A stretch of DNA of 64,000 nt, from assembly GCA_024169445.1 (NCBI GenBank), contig JALKFA010000001.1:3968001-4032000 (forward strand), written 5' to 3'. Source of the DNA: Buttiauxella agrestis ATCC 33320 (lineage in GTDB: Bacteria > Pseudomonadota > Gammaproteobacteria > Enterobacterales > Enterobacteriaceae). The translations under genes were made by a program, and so were the position numbers. Position 1 is the first letter of the stretch, and each line of letters starts with the position of its first letter. This document shows positions 1 through 9,628 of the stretch, one piece after another. The notes beneath the pieces were generated by a model. The model did not search any database. It saw nothing but the letters and a program-made list of their open reading frames with translations, and was not told the DNA's origin.

Positions 1-1
1 A

Positions 2-538
2 CTGGTCGTTATTGATTTGCAGGAAGGCATTTTGCCATTTGCAGGCGGCCCGCACAGCGCACAGGATGTGGTGGCTCGTTCAGCCAGGCTGGCTGAAAAA
101 TTCCGCGAGAATAACGCCCCGGTTATTATGGTGCGTGTTGGCTGGTCTAAAGACTTTGCCGAAGCACTCAAACAACCGGTTGATGCACAGGCAGGCGCTC
201 ATGCGTTGCCGGAAAACTGGTGGCTTTACCCGCAAGCGCTGGGCAAAAAAGACAGCGACATTGAAGTCACTAAACGCCAGTGGGGAGCCTTCTACGGCAC
301 CGATCTGGAGCTTCAGTTACGCCGTCGTGGCATCGACACCATCGTGCTATGTGGGATTTCCACCAACATCGGTGTGGAATCTACTGCCCGTAACGCATGG
401 GAATTGGGCTTCAACCTGGTGATTGCTGAAGATGCGTGCAGTGCTGCAAGCAGCGAACAACATCAAGGCAGCATGACGAATATCTTCCCGCGCATTGGGC
501 GCGTACGCAGCACTGACGAAATCCTCGCTGCACTGTGA
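2..538 (+). CDS. yecD: Isochorismatase-family hydrolase YecD (5' end missing)
   Basis: The frame is open from the first bases of the window, so the N-terminus is missing. The visible start Val-Val-Ile-Asp-Leu-Gln matches the first beta strand of cysteine hydrolases of the isochorismatase fold, including the usual catalytic Asp. Later a Leu-Cys-Gly-Ile-Ser-Thr-Asn segment (about residue 115 of the visible part) holds the nucleophilic Cys position, followed by an Ala-Glu-Asp-Ala-Cys-Ser segment typical of the family. Physiological substrate is not known for E. coli YecD. The stop codon overlaps the GTG start of yecE, so the two are probably co-translated. Assignment rests on family motifs and on conserved synteny with yecE, yecN and cmoAB. 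Confidence 0.9.
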   Translation: MVVIDLQEGILPFAGGPHSAQDVVARSARLAEKFRENNAPVIMVRVGWSKDFAEALKQPVDAQAGAHALPENWWLYPQALGKKDSDIEVTKRQWGAFYGTDLELQLRRRGIDTIVLCGISTNIGVESTARNAWELGFNLVIAEDACSAASSEQHQGSMTNIFPRIGRVRSTDEILAAL

Positions 539-1353
539 TTTATATCGGCCTTCCCCAATGGTCGCACCCTAAATGGGGGCGTCTTGGTATAACTTCTCTG
601 GAAGATTATGCTCGCCACTTCAATTGTGTGGAAGGCAATACCACGCTGTACGCCTTGCCTAAAGCGGAGACGGTACTTCGTTGGCGCGAGATGACCGACG
701 ACAACTTCCGCTTTTGCTTTAAATTCCCGGCCACCATTTCCCATAACGCCGCGCTTCGTCAGTGCGGAGATTTGACCGCCGAATTTCTTGAACGCCTGTC
801 TCCACTGGTACAGCGCATCGGGCAATACTGGCTGCAACTTCCCGCAAAATTTTCCCCTGCCGACTTACCTGCGCTGTGGAATTTCCTCGACGCTTTGCCA
901 AAAGAATTCACCTACGGCGTCGAAGTTCGCCACCCTTCTTTCTTCGATAAGAGTGCCGATGAGCAAGCATTTAATCGGGGTTTGCATCTGCGTGGTGTTA
1001 ACCGGGTTATTCTGGATAGCCGTCCGGTGCACAGCGCTATCGCCAACAACGAAGCGATGCACGAAGCCCAGCGTAAAAAACCCAAAGTACCGGTTCATGC
1101 CGTCGTCACCGCACATCACCCGATGGTGCGCTTTATCGGCAGCGACGATATGGTGCAAAATCAGGCGCTTTTCGACGTTTGGCTTAAAACCTTGCCAAAA
1201 TGGCAACAAAACGCCACGCCTTACCTGTTCCTGCATACGCCTGACATTGGGCAAGTCCAGGATTTAGTCCATACACTATGGCGCGGATTGCAGCAGGCTC
1301 TTCCCGATTTGGGCAATGAACCTGCCATTCCTAAGCAAAACTCCCTATTTTAG
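535..1353 (+). CDS. yecE: DUF72 family protein YecE
   Basis: This is a 272-residue protein starting with GTG inside the stop codon of yecD. The N-terminus Ile-Gly-Leu-Pro-Gln-Trp and the Phe-Lys-Phe-Pro, Gly-Val-Glu-Val-Arg-His and Leu-His-Thr-Pro segments are typical of the DUF72 TIM-barrel-like family. No biochemical function is established. No signal peptide or membrane segment is visible, so it is probably cytoplasmic. The next gene, yecN, begins about 70 bases downstream. Confidence 0.9.
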   Translation: MIYIGLPQWSHPKWGRLGITSLEDYARHFNCVEGNTTLYALPKAETVLRWREMTDDNFRFCFKFPATISHNAALRQCGDLTAEFLERLSPLVQRIGQYWLQLPAKFSPADLPALWNFLDALPKEFTYGVEVRHPSFFDKSADEQAFNRGLHLRGVNRVILDSRPVHSAIANNEAMHEAQRKKPKVPVHAVVTAHHPMVRFIGSDDMVQNQALFDVWLKTLPKWQQNATPYLFLHTPDIGQVQDLVHTLWRGLQQALPDLGNEPAIPKQNSLF

Positions 1354-1423
1354 GGGTAGCGACAGCTTATAGGTTGCACTGCTATTATATGCAGTGCTGG
1401 AACTATCTCTAAAGGATGTGAGT

Positions 1424-3578
<2,155 letters not shown>

Positions 3579-3595
3579 TATTATCTGCACAATCC

Positions 3596-3617
3596 AGCCC
3601 CGATAAATCTCGGGGCT
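3596..3617 (+). terminator. Hairpin after cmoB
   Basis: AGCCCCGA and TCGGGGCT form a perfect 8-bp stem with a six-base loop, 17 bases after the cmoB stop. No U-run follows, so termination strength is uncertain. Confidence 0.55.
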
Positions 3618-3640
3618 TGAGACTGATGACAAACTTCTTC

Positions 3641-3717
3641 GTAGGTCAGATAAGCGCAGCGTCATCCGACACCACTGGCGTAAATGGTGGATGACGCTAA
3701 CGCTTACCCACCCTACA
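3641..3717. repeat. REP/BIME pair between cmoB and dltC
   Basis: Two REP-type palindromes in opposite orientation. The left starts GTAGGTCAGATAAGCG and ends GTCATCCGAC; the right runs from GGTGGATGACGC to CCACCCTAC. They fill the gap between the convergent cmoB and dltC. Confidence 0.75.
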
Positions 3718-3762
3718 AAACACATTTATCACCCTTTGTCAGCAATCTGGGCTTTTTATACC

Positions 3763-3981
3763 TCAGGCGTTTTCTTCAATCCATGCCGCAAGCGTTGCGG
3801 GTGTTTTCAACACACTGGCAACGTCCGTCGGTGGAATAGCACAGCCAAATTCTGCCTGCACTTCCAGAACGATATCTACTGCAGTAATTGAATCAAGAAT
3901 ATCGGATTCAATAAGCTCGTCGTTAAACGCGACTTTGCGGGACAACACATTTTCAAATATCGCTAATACTTTCTGTTCCAT
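3763..3981 (-). CDS. dltC: DltC-like aminoacyl carrier protein
   Basis: A 72-residue acidic acyl-carrier-type protein. Ser31 in Leu-Asp-Ser-Ile-Thr-Ala-Val-Asp is the expected 4'-phosphopantetheine attachment site; DltC proteins usually read Asp-Ser-Leu or Asp-Ser-Ile there. In Gram-positive bacteria DltC carries a D-Ala thioester from DltA to DltB. It is the last gene of the operon, 18 bases after dltA, with an AAGGG ribosome binding site. It is slightly shorter than Gram-positive DltC (about 78-80 residues). A general ACP is unlikely given the neighbours. The amino acid actually carried is not proven. Confidence 0.82.
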   Translation of the reverse strand: MEQKVLAIFENVLSRKVAFNDELIESDILDSITAVDIVLEVQAEFGCAIPPTDVASVLKTPATLAAWIEENA

Positions 3982-3999
3982 ATATATGCCCTTAGATCT

Positions 4000-5436
4000 T
4001 CAGCAGGTACGCGCCTGAACATCGAGTAATTTACGGTCAATTTTGCCGTTAGTGTTAAGAGGTAAGGTATCCATGATGACAATCTGCGAGGGCACCATGT
4101 AAGACGGTAAAATTTGCGTGAGGTTAGCTTTAATCTCTTTTTCCGAGAGCTTTGAAGCGCAAAAGGCAGCCAGGCGTAATACAGCACCATCTTTTTTGGT
4201 CAGCGGTAAAACCACTGCTTCACTGACGCCTGAAAGCGCAAGCAATCGGCTTTCAATTTCATGAATTTCAATACGATAGCCATTGAGTTTAATCTGGCTG
4301 TCGTTACGCCCCTGGCAATATAAATACTCTTTACCCGCGCGCCCTAAATCACCGCTTTTGTAGCCGCGCCAATGCTTACTTTCATTCCACAAAAGCTTTT
4401 CAGCATTCTCTTTTGGTAATCCAAGATAGCCTCGCATCACATTTTTACCCCAGATAATTAATTCGTTATCTGCGGTAATTTCCATTTCTGAATGCGGCAT
4501 CATCGCGCCGATAGGCAATAGATCTCCTTCTTCGTGCAGGATCTCATCGCTTATCTCAATCACTGTGGTGGCAATCGTTGCCTCTGTTGGGCCATAAGAG
4601 TTGAGTATTTTTGCCTCAGGGAAAAGACGGCGCAGATGTTTTACCAGGGTTTTGCTCAGCACCTCACCAATAAAGACAAAAACTTTCAGATCGCAGAGAT
4701 ATTCTGCACGAAATTCTGGTAGCAATAATTTTTGATAAGCGAAAGATGGAGTAGAAACCCATACAGAGACTTTTTGCTGTTGCAAATGGGCTAGCCAGTT
4801 ATCCGCAGTAATATCCTCTTTAGCATTAAGCACGATATGACCGCCAGTCGCCAAATTGCCGAGTAATGGAATTAACGATAAATCAAAACTGAATACCGCG
4901 TGATTCATCAGCACCGGATGCGCAGGCAAAGAAAAATCATTACGAACCCACTGCATGAAATTCCAGACGCTTTCGCGACCAATCTGCACTCCTTTGGGTT
5001 TACCGGTGCTCCCCGAAGTAAACATAATGTAGGCTAAATCCTGCTCTTCCAACTGCTGAGCCGTGACTCCGGTTGCTACAAATGCCTTTTGCTGAACATC
5101 GTAATAATAAGGCGCACCAGCTAATTCACAGATTTCTTTCAAGCGTTCTGCCGGATAGATATTATCAACTGGAATATAGGGGATTTGATGTAATAAACAA
5201 CTATAAATGGCGCTGGCAAACTCTGCTTGTTGATGTCCATAAAGCACCACAGGAACATTCTTGGCGAGTTTTAGCACAGCAAAACGTTCCGCCCAGTCAA
5301 GCACAGCACAACCGAGTTGCTGCCAGCTCAAACTATTATCGCTGCCACTTATCGCCAATTGCTGAGCGTTTTTCGGTTCAAGTAACACAGCATGTAGATA
5401 ATCACTTAGCTGTTGTAATTCGTCATTATTCTTCAT
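4000..5436 (-). CDS. dltA: DltA-like amino acid-carrier protein ligase
   Basis: A 478-residue adenylating enzyme expected to activate an amino acid with ATP and load it on DltC. Visible motifs: the phosphate loop Thr-Ser-Gly-Ser-Thr-Gly-Lys-Pro-Lys-Gly (140-149), Asp185 in Phe-Asp-Leu-Ser (substrate amino group contact in DltA), Tyr-Gly-Pro-Thr-Glu (281-285), Gly-Tyr-Arg-Ile-Glu and the C-terminal catalytic Lys465 in Asn-Gly-Lys-Ile-Asp. Unusual: in Bacillus DltA the segment Phe-Met-Phe-Cys-Gly-Glu-Val has a Cys tied to D-Ala stereoselectivity; here it is Phe-Val-Phe-Ile-Gly-Glu-Val (Ile256). It overlaps dltB by four bases. Cytoplasmic. The family call is strong; the substrate is inferred. 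Confidence 0.85.
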   Translation of the reverse strand: MKNNDELQQLSDYLHAVLLEPKNAQQLAISGSDNSLSWQQLGCAVLDWAERFAVLKLAKNVPVVLYGHQQAEFASAIYSCLLHQIPYIPVDNIYPAERLKEICELAGAPYYYDVQQKAFVATGVTAQQLEEQDLAYIMFTSGSTGKPKGVQIGRESVWNFMQWVRNDFSLPAHPVLMNHAVFSFDLSLIPLLGNLATGGHIVLNAKEDITADNWLAHLQQQKVSVWVSTPSFAYQKLLLPEFRAEYLCDLKVFVFIGEVLSKTLVKHLRRLFPEAKILNSYGPTEATIATTVIEISDEILHEEGDLLPIGAMMPHSEMEITADNELIIWGKNVMRGYLGLPKENAEKLLWNESKHWRGYKSGDLGRAGKEYLYCQGRNDSQIKLNGYRIEIHEIESRLLALSGVSEAVVLPLTKKDGAVLRLAAFCASKLSEKEIKANLTQILPSYMVPSQIVIMDTLPLNTNGKIDRKLLDVQARTC

Positions 5437-6554
5437 ACAGGAGACATTCCGCTAAAAATATAAAGAGAGGCTGCTGCACTTGCCAGCGTCAACATTCGCC
5501 CCATAAAGACAATTAAAGGCATTTTTAACCATGTGGACATTTTTTGGCTGCGCTTTGCCAGCCAAAGGATCATATTGTGAATAACCGATATGCCACCAAA
5601 CAACGCACCGCTGACAACGTAATTCAGCTCCAGTCCATTCCAGGCTCCCATGCAAAACAGCGTGCAGAAAATACCGATATTTTGCGCTGTCACTTTGTGG
5701 TTTCTGAAAAACTCAACCTTCATCAGATTCATATAAATCGGCATAAAGACTACGTCTCGCAACCACTCCGATAAGCTAATATGGAACCGACGCCAGAAAT
5801 CTTGCGGGTTTTTTGCCAGTATCGGTAAATTGAAATTGGCGGGTAAATTCAGCCCAAACAAACGCCCGGCGCCTATCGCCATATTGCTGTAACCCGCAAA
5901 ATCAAAATACAGATAGAAGCTATATGCCAGCGACATCACTACGCCAACAGTCAGCGTAAAAGGCCGATGGCTCCAGTGGCTAATCACCAGGTTATCAATC
6001 AACATGGCAAACAAAAATTTCTGCACGATGCCATAAAAGATTTGTTCCATAGATTGCAGGAACACCGCAGTTGTCAGCCGAAATTTAGGTTGAGTGATAT
6101 CCTGAACCCAGCTTCGCCAGCGATACATCGGCCCGGCGAGAATAACAAAGGGTAAAAAGAGGTAGCTAAAGTACTGGAAGAAATTGCGGGAATCTTTCTT
6201 ATTGCGATAAAGTAAAACGTCCACCGCTCTGAAAGTCATGAAAGAAAGACCTAACATTCCCCAATGATTATTCAGATGTAATTTAACCAGAACCAATGGC
6301 AGTAAACTCAATGTCACCGACTGCCAGGTTTTCAGCCACGACTTATCTTTTAAGACCGCAATCACGTATAAATACGCAAACATCAATAATGGAATAGTTA
6401 TCTGGTTTTTGAAAACGTATCCCCAGACAGCAATTAACGCAAATGCAGTAAACAGTGAAGCGTAGGTCAATCGGTTACCCAGCAAACGATTAACGCCTGC
6501 AAACAATAGCGAACTGGCAAACAATACAGCAAAGAAAGGTGCACTGGTATACAT
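5433..6554 (-). CDS. dltB: DltB-like MBOAT acyltransferase with Asn in place of canonical His
   Basis: A 373-residue polytopic membrane protein of the MBOAT family, shorter than Gram-positive DltB (about 400). It shows Tyr-Phe-Asp-Phe-Ala-Gly-Tyr-Ser (about 216-223), Phe-Trp-Arg-Arg-Phe-His258-Ile-Ser-Leu-Ser and Trp-Leu-Arg-Asp, matching the intramembrane funnel of DltB. The next signature, normally Met-Gly-x-Trp-His-Gly, reads Met-Gly-Ala-Trp-Asn306-Gly, and the codon is clearly AAT. In known DltB this His is essential. DltB would pass the amino acid from DltC across the inner membrane. Start ATG has AGGAGT six bases upstream, overlapping the stop of the small gene before it. Confidence 0.83.
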   Translation of the reverse strand: MYTSAPFFAVLFASSLLFAGVNRLLGNRLTYASLFTAFALIAVWGYVFKNQITIPLLMFAYLYVIAVLKDKSWLKTWQSVTLSLLPLVLVKLHLNNHWGMLGLSFMTFRAVDVLLYRNKKDSRNFFQYFSYLFLPFVILAGPMYRWRSWVQDITQPKFRLTTAVFLQSMEQIFYGIVQKFLFAMLIDNLVISHWSHRPFTLTVGVVMSLAYSFYLYFDFAGYSNMAIGAGRLFGLNLPANFNLPILAKNPQDFWRRFHISLSEWLRDVVFMPIYMNLMKVEFFRNHKVTAQNIGIFCTLFCMGAWNGLELNYVVSGALFGGISVIHNMILWLAKRSQKMSTWLKMPLIVFMGRMLTLASAAASLYIFSGMSPV

Positions 6555-6564
6555 TCACTGACTC

Positions 6565-6684
6565 CTAAAATTGCTGATATTCAAAATGCAATTTGATATT
6601 CATGCTGTTATCCACTGAAGACCATGTCACGATGGTTACCAGCAGAAACAGATAAAGGAAAAAGAGTCGGATGGCTTTTTTCAT
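6565..6684 (-). CDS. dltX: DltX-like 39-residue membrane peptide
   Basis: The start ATG overlaps the dltD stop (ATGA) and the stop TAG overlaps the dltB ribosome binding site, so it sits exactly in the operon. The product begins Met-Lys-Lys-Ala-Ile-Arg, has one hydrophobic segment from about residue 7 to 20, a short polar stretch, and ends His-Phe-Glu-Tyr-Gln-Gln-Phe. Gram-positive DltX is a one-pass peptide of about 50 residues with a conserved C-terminal F-x-Y-x-x-F type motif whose Tyr is thought to accept D-Ala from DltB before transfer by DltD. The ending here fits that motif at the very C-terminus (Tyr36). Too short for most gene callers. Confidence 0.75.
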   Translation of the reverse strand: MKKAIRLFFLYLFLLVTIVTWSSVDNSMNIKLHFEYQQF

Positions 6685-7820
6685 TTTTTGAATGCCTCGG
6701 AAATAAAACGGTCCATGGCCACCCATGCCAGTTCAGTAGGATGAAGACGATCCCAGTTCCATCCCGGTTGATAGCTTTGGTCGTACATATCAAAATAAGG
6801 CGTGTTATATTTTTTCAACGTCTGCTGGATGAAACGATCTGTCGGCTGGAATTTATCCGTATTCTTTAGCGCCCACGGATTAAGCGGATCGATAATGACG
6901 ACGACATTAACCTGGTGTTCATGCAGCAGCTTCATCATTGCTATAAACGCCTCTTTTTCTCGGCCCGATGGAGGCGCGGTATACCAATCTTCTGGCGTTT
7001 TATCGTCGGCAAATATCTCTTGATCCATCCATAACGTGGCGGCACTTTCATGACGAGCACGGTTAAGTTGCTGGGCTTGCTGTAATTCTGCATTCCAGTT
7101 AATATTTAACTCGTTAGCGGGCGCCACCGGCCACGGCTGCGTATTTGACTGGCGAATATGTGCCAGTGATAAGAAATAATCTCTGATCATTTCGCAGAAT
7201 GAAGAGAACTGATATTTAATTTCACGCCAGACAATTTTTGTGTGCCAGCCAAAAATACGCATCTGGCTAAAAGTGAGATGATCCACATCTTGCGCATCGA
7301 TATGGGTTAAATAATGGGTCAAAACAGGACGCATAGTGGCATCTGACATTAATGGTTTAAACACCGAGTCCGGGAAATGGTCAGCGAAAATCGTCGGAGG
7401 AATACCATCAAAAAAGAAACTATCGGGTGACAAGAGCAATACCAGTTTCGTTTTTGGTGACAGATCTTGTTTAAAGCGCGTCAGCAAGGCGAGTTGCGTC
7501 ATGTTATCGACGAAGCTATCACCGTAGGCCACAGTGGGCTGATGCAGTTTGGTATTAAAAAAATTATATACCGCAAAATGCTCATCTTCAGACGTGGCAA
7601 CTTCCGATGCTCCGAGGAAGAAAATGGCGTGACCATTCAGAGCATGTGAAATGGTTGCCATTTTCTCTGCCTGAACTTTACGTGTACCTTCCATTGTTTT
7701 TATTAATGGTAGAAATTTTAATGCCGGTTGTAAGCTATCGATAAAAGGTGGAATGGTTAAAACCAAAGCAGCAAGGATTGCCATGGAAATGTGCAATAAA
7801 ATAGCTTTATTTATTTTCAT
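6681..7820 (-). CDS. dltD: DltD-like membrane-anchored SGNH-type esterase/transferase
   Basis: The frame can start at GTG 7829 or ATG 7820; the ATG gives 379 residues and is preferred, though neither has a strong ribosome binding site. An N-terminal hydrophobic anchor (about residues 6-25) precedes a periplasmic domain. Phe-Leu-Gly-Ala-Ser-Glu (Ser72) matches the Gly-Ser-Ser-Glu nucleophile motif of DltD, and Asp357-x-x-His360-Pro near the C-terminus completes the Ser-Asp-His triad. DltD in Gram-positives transfers D-Ala to teichoic acid; teichoic acid is absent in Enterobacteriaceae, so the acceptor is unknown. First gene of the dltD-X-B-A-C operon. Confidence 0.83.
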   Translation of the reverse strand: MKINKAILLHISMAILAALVLTIPPFIDSLQPALKFLPLIKTMEGTRKVQAEKMATISHALNGHAIFFLGASEVATSEDEHFAVYNFFNTKLHQPTVAYGDSFVDNMTQLALLTRFKQDLSPKTKLVLLLSPDSFFFDGIPPTIFADHFPDSVFKPLMSDATMRPVLTHYLTHIDAQDVDHLTFSQMRIFGWHTKIVWREIKYQFSSFCEMIRDYFLSLAHIRQSNTQPWPVAPANELNINWNAELQQAQQLNRARHESAATLWMDQEIFADDKTPEDWYTAPPSGREKEAFIAMMKLLHEHQVNVVVIIDPLNPWALKNTDKFQPTDRFIQQTLKKYNTPYFDMYDQSYQPGWNWDRLHPTELAWVAMDRFISEAFKK

Positions 7821-7969
7821 GATCGGCACAACTTTATCGAAACCAAATAAAATAGAAAATATTACTCTATCAACATATTTCTAAAGGGATTTTGATAATA
7901 AAGAAATGGACCACTCTATTCATTGAGTGATTGGTATCCGTATGTAACGCTATGTACAAAGCAACAAAA

Positions 7970-7986
7970 ATAACCAATATTTAACA
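7970..7986 (-). promoter_or_regulatory. Candidate PhoP box upstream of dltD
   Basis: On the minus strand TGTTAA-N5-GGTTAT resembles the PhoP direct repeat (T/G)GTTTA-N5-(T/G)GTTTA, with one and two mismatches. A TACATA -10 candidate follows 13 bases later, near the usual spacing. It lies about 150 bases before dltD. The match is imperfect and the region is AT-rich, so this is tentative. Confidence 0.3.
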
Positions 7987-8111
7987 AATTAGCTACAATC
8001 ACCCATTTTATTGCGGCCATTATGTATATCGAGAATCAAAGTCTCAGAGAACGGCTATGACGCAGAGAACATCTCTATGCTGGGTCGCCATGCATAACGC
8101 TCACAGCATGT

Positions 8112-8642
8112 CTATTTCACTAGTTGTTTATGCAACTGTTCAGCTATTTTCTCGATGCGTTCTGTTAGCTCTTTAGTGACATTGGTTAGCTCAGTATTCA
8201 TCTCAATCAATTTGATCATCTGTTCGGCTTGTTCTGCTGCAAATTTTAATCGTTTTTCATTGGCCTGCGCTAAATCTTCCCGATGCAAAGCATCAGCTTC
8301 CCCGTGTGCTTTATCCCTTTCGGCCTGGCGCGTTTGCGCAAGTAAAATGAGCGGAGCGGCATAAGCAGCCTGGAGACTAAATGCCAGGTTTAACAAGATA
8401 AATGGATAGAGGTCAAAATGGCTCACGCCCGTAACGTTAAGAACGATCCAAACTAAAACAATAAGAGTTTGTGCGCCAAGAAAAAAAGGCGTGCCAAAAA
8501 ACCGGGCAAACGCTTCAGCTTTTAATGCAAACCAACTTTCCCCGAAGGTTGGCGTTAAATGCTGGTGAATACGGTGGAAACGTAAATGATCGCGATTCGT
8601 TATTTTGCCAGATGGCTCTTTGCTGGATAACGTCATTTTCAC
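8112..8642 (-). CDS. DUF1003 family inner membrane protein
   Basis: A 176-residue protein with an N-terminal polar segment, two hydrophobic segments around residues 48-68 and 76-100, and a long charged C-terminal helix likely to form a coiled coil. The Trp-Ile-Val-Leu-Asn and Asp-Leu-Tyr-Pro-Phe-Ile-Leu-Leu-Asn-Leu segments are the DUF1003 signature. Function is unknown. A second Met at residue 3 (8636) is an alternative start. The gene stands alone between the dlt operon and a divergent GntR operon. Confidence 0.75.
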   Translation of the reverse strand: MKMTLSSKEPSGKITNRDHLRFHRIHQHLTPTFGESWFALKAEAFARFFGTPFFLGAQTLIVLVWIVLNVTGVSHFDLYPFILLNLAFSLQAAYAAPLILLAQTRQAERDKAHGEADALHREDLAQANEKRLKFAAEQAEQMIKLIEMNTELTNVTKELTERIEKIAEQLHKQLVK

Positions 8643-8899
8643 TACTCCTCAGCCATTAATGGATATTAATAAAACTAAAGTCTAGCAGAGGATTAAAGCG
8701 CGTTTCGGGGAGGGTTTCGGGAAAAAAGAGCACAGGAAAAGTCTGAGAAGAAAAAGATGACAGGATCTGCCCATTCAAAGAAAGAAGCATCAAGCCTTTA
8801 CTCAACAATGCCGATATCTGAGATCAAAGGCACAAATTATGATCATGTTTTGAGAAATAACTTGCCGTTTCATCAGAATATCTTACCGTAGTGAGAAAT

Positions 8900-8911
8900 T
8901 GGTTTATACCA
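8900..8911. promoter_or_regulatory. Candidate operator of the GntR regulator
   Basis: TGGTTTATACCA has perfect 4-bp outer arms and resembles the GT-N-TA-N-AC operator form of HutC/UTRA-type GntR proteins. It ends 12 bases before the regulator's start codon, a position suited to autorepression. No second copy was seen before the transporter gene. Confidence 0.4.
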
Positions 8912-8923
8912 GTCTGGCGAAAA

Positions 8924-9628
8924 ATGAAAAATATAAGCAATGTAGATATCAACAGAGAACGCCTGGAAAGGTGGTTATCTGAGACAAATTTGACACCGGG
9001 TTCACGGCTTCCTTCAGAGCGGGAACTATGTGAATTGCTGGATACCCGAAGAATGACATTACGGCAAGTTTTGCTGGAGTTGGAAGTTGCATCCCTTATC
9101 TTCAGGAAAAATCGTAGCGGCTGGTTTATTGCCCCCAAGCGATTCATCTATAACCCTAAAGCACAGTCCAGCTTTAATGCAGAAGCCCGGGCGCAGGGGC
9201 GGCAACCATTTTGGGGATACCTGGAAGAAGAACAGTGCGAAGTGCCCCCCCTTAATGTGGCAAAGGCTTTCTCAGATAATTCTCGCAGTTATCGGGTTAC
9301 TGGCTGGTGTGGCCTTGATGGGCACAAAGTTTTTTATCACGAGTCTTATATTGATGCTGACTTTGCCCCTGACTTTATCAAAAAAATAAACAATCAGTCA
9401 TTTGCAGATGTCTGGGAAAAAGAATATGGCCAGTTTTTGAGTATAAAAAGCATGCTATTTAAGCCCGTAAAAATACCCGACCAGGCATGCAAGGAATTAG
9501 GTGTTGCGCCAAATTCGTTCGTTATTCTGGTTGAAAAGCATCGGGCAACGCGTGAAAAAAGAGTCGTTCAAGTTGACTTCGAATACTGGAGATTGGAGTC
9601 CGTTGAACTATATATCCAGGATGAATGA
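8924..9628 (+). CDS. GntR-family regulator with UTRA domain
   Basis: A 234-residue repressor-type protein. The N-terminal winged helix shows Leu-Pro-Ser-Glu-Arg-Glu-Leu-Cys and Arg-Arg-Met-Thr-Leu-Arg-Gln, typical of GntR proteins, and the C-terminal half (from about residue 90) has the UTRA ligand-binding pattern with a final Asp-Phe-Glu-Tyr-Trp-Arg segment. The frame extends upstream to a GTG at 8891, but the ATG at 8924 matches the family start. Its stop overlaps the ATG of the next gene, so it is probably co-transcribed with the enzyme it controls. The effector is unknown, probably a sugar or sugar phosphate. Confidence 0.82.
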   Translation: MKNISNVDINRERLERWLSETNLTPGSRLPSERELCELLDTRRMTLRQVLLELEVASLIFRKNRSGWFIAPKRFIYNPKAQSSFNAEARAQGRQPFWGYLEEEQCEVPPLNVAKAFSDNSRSYRVTGWCGLDGHKVFYHESYIDADFAPDFIKKINNQSFADVWEKEYGQFLSIKSMLFKPVKIPDQACKELGVAPNSFVILVEKHRATREKRVVQVDFEYWRLESVELYIQDE

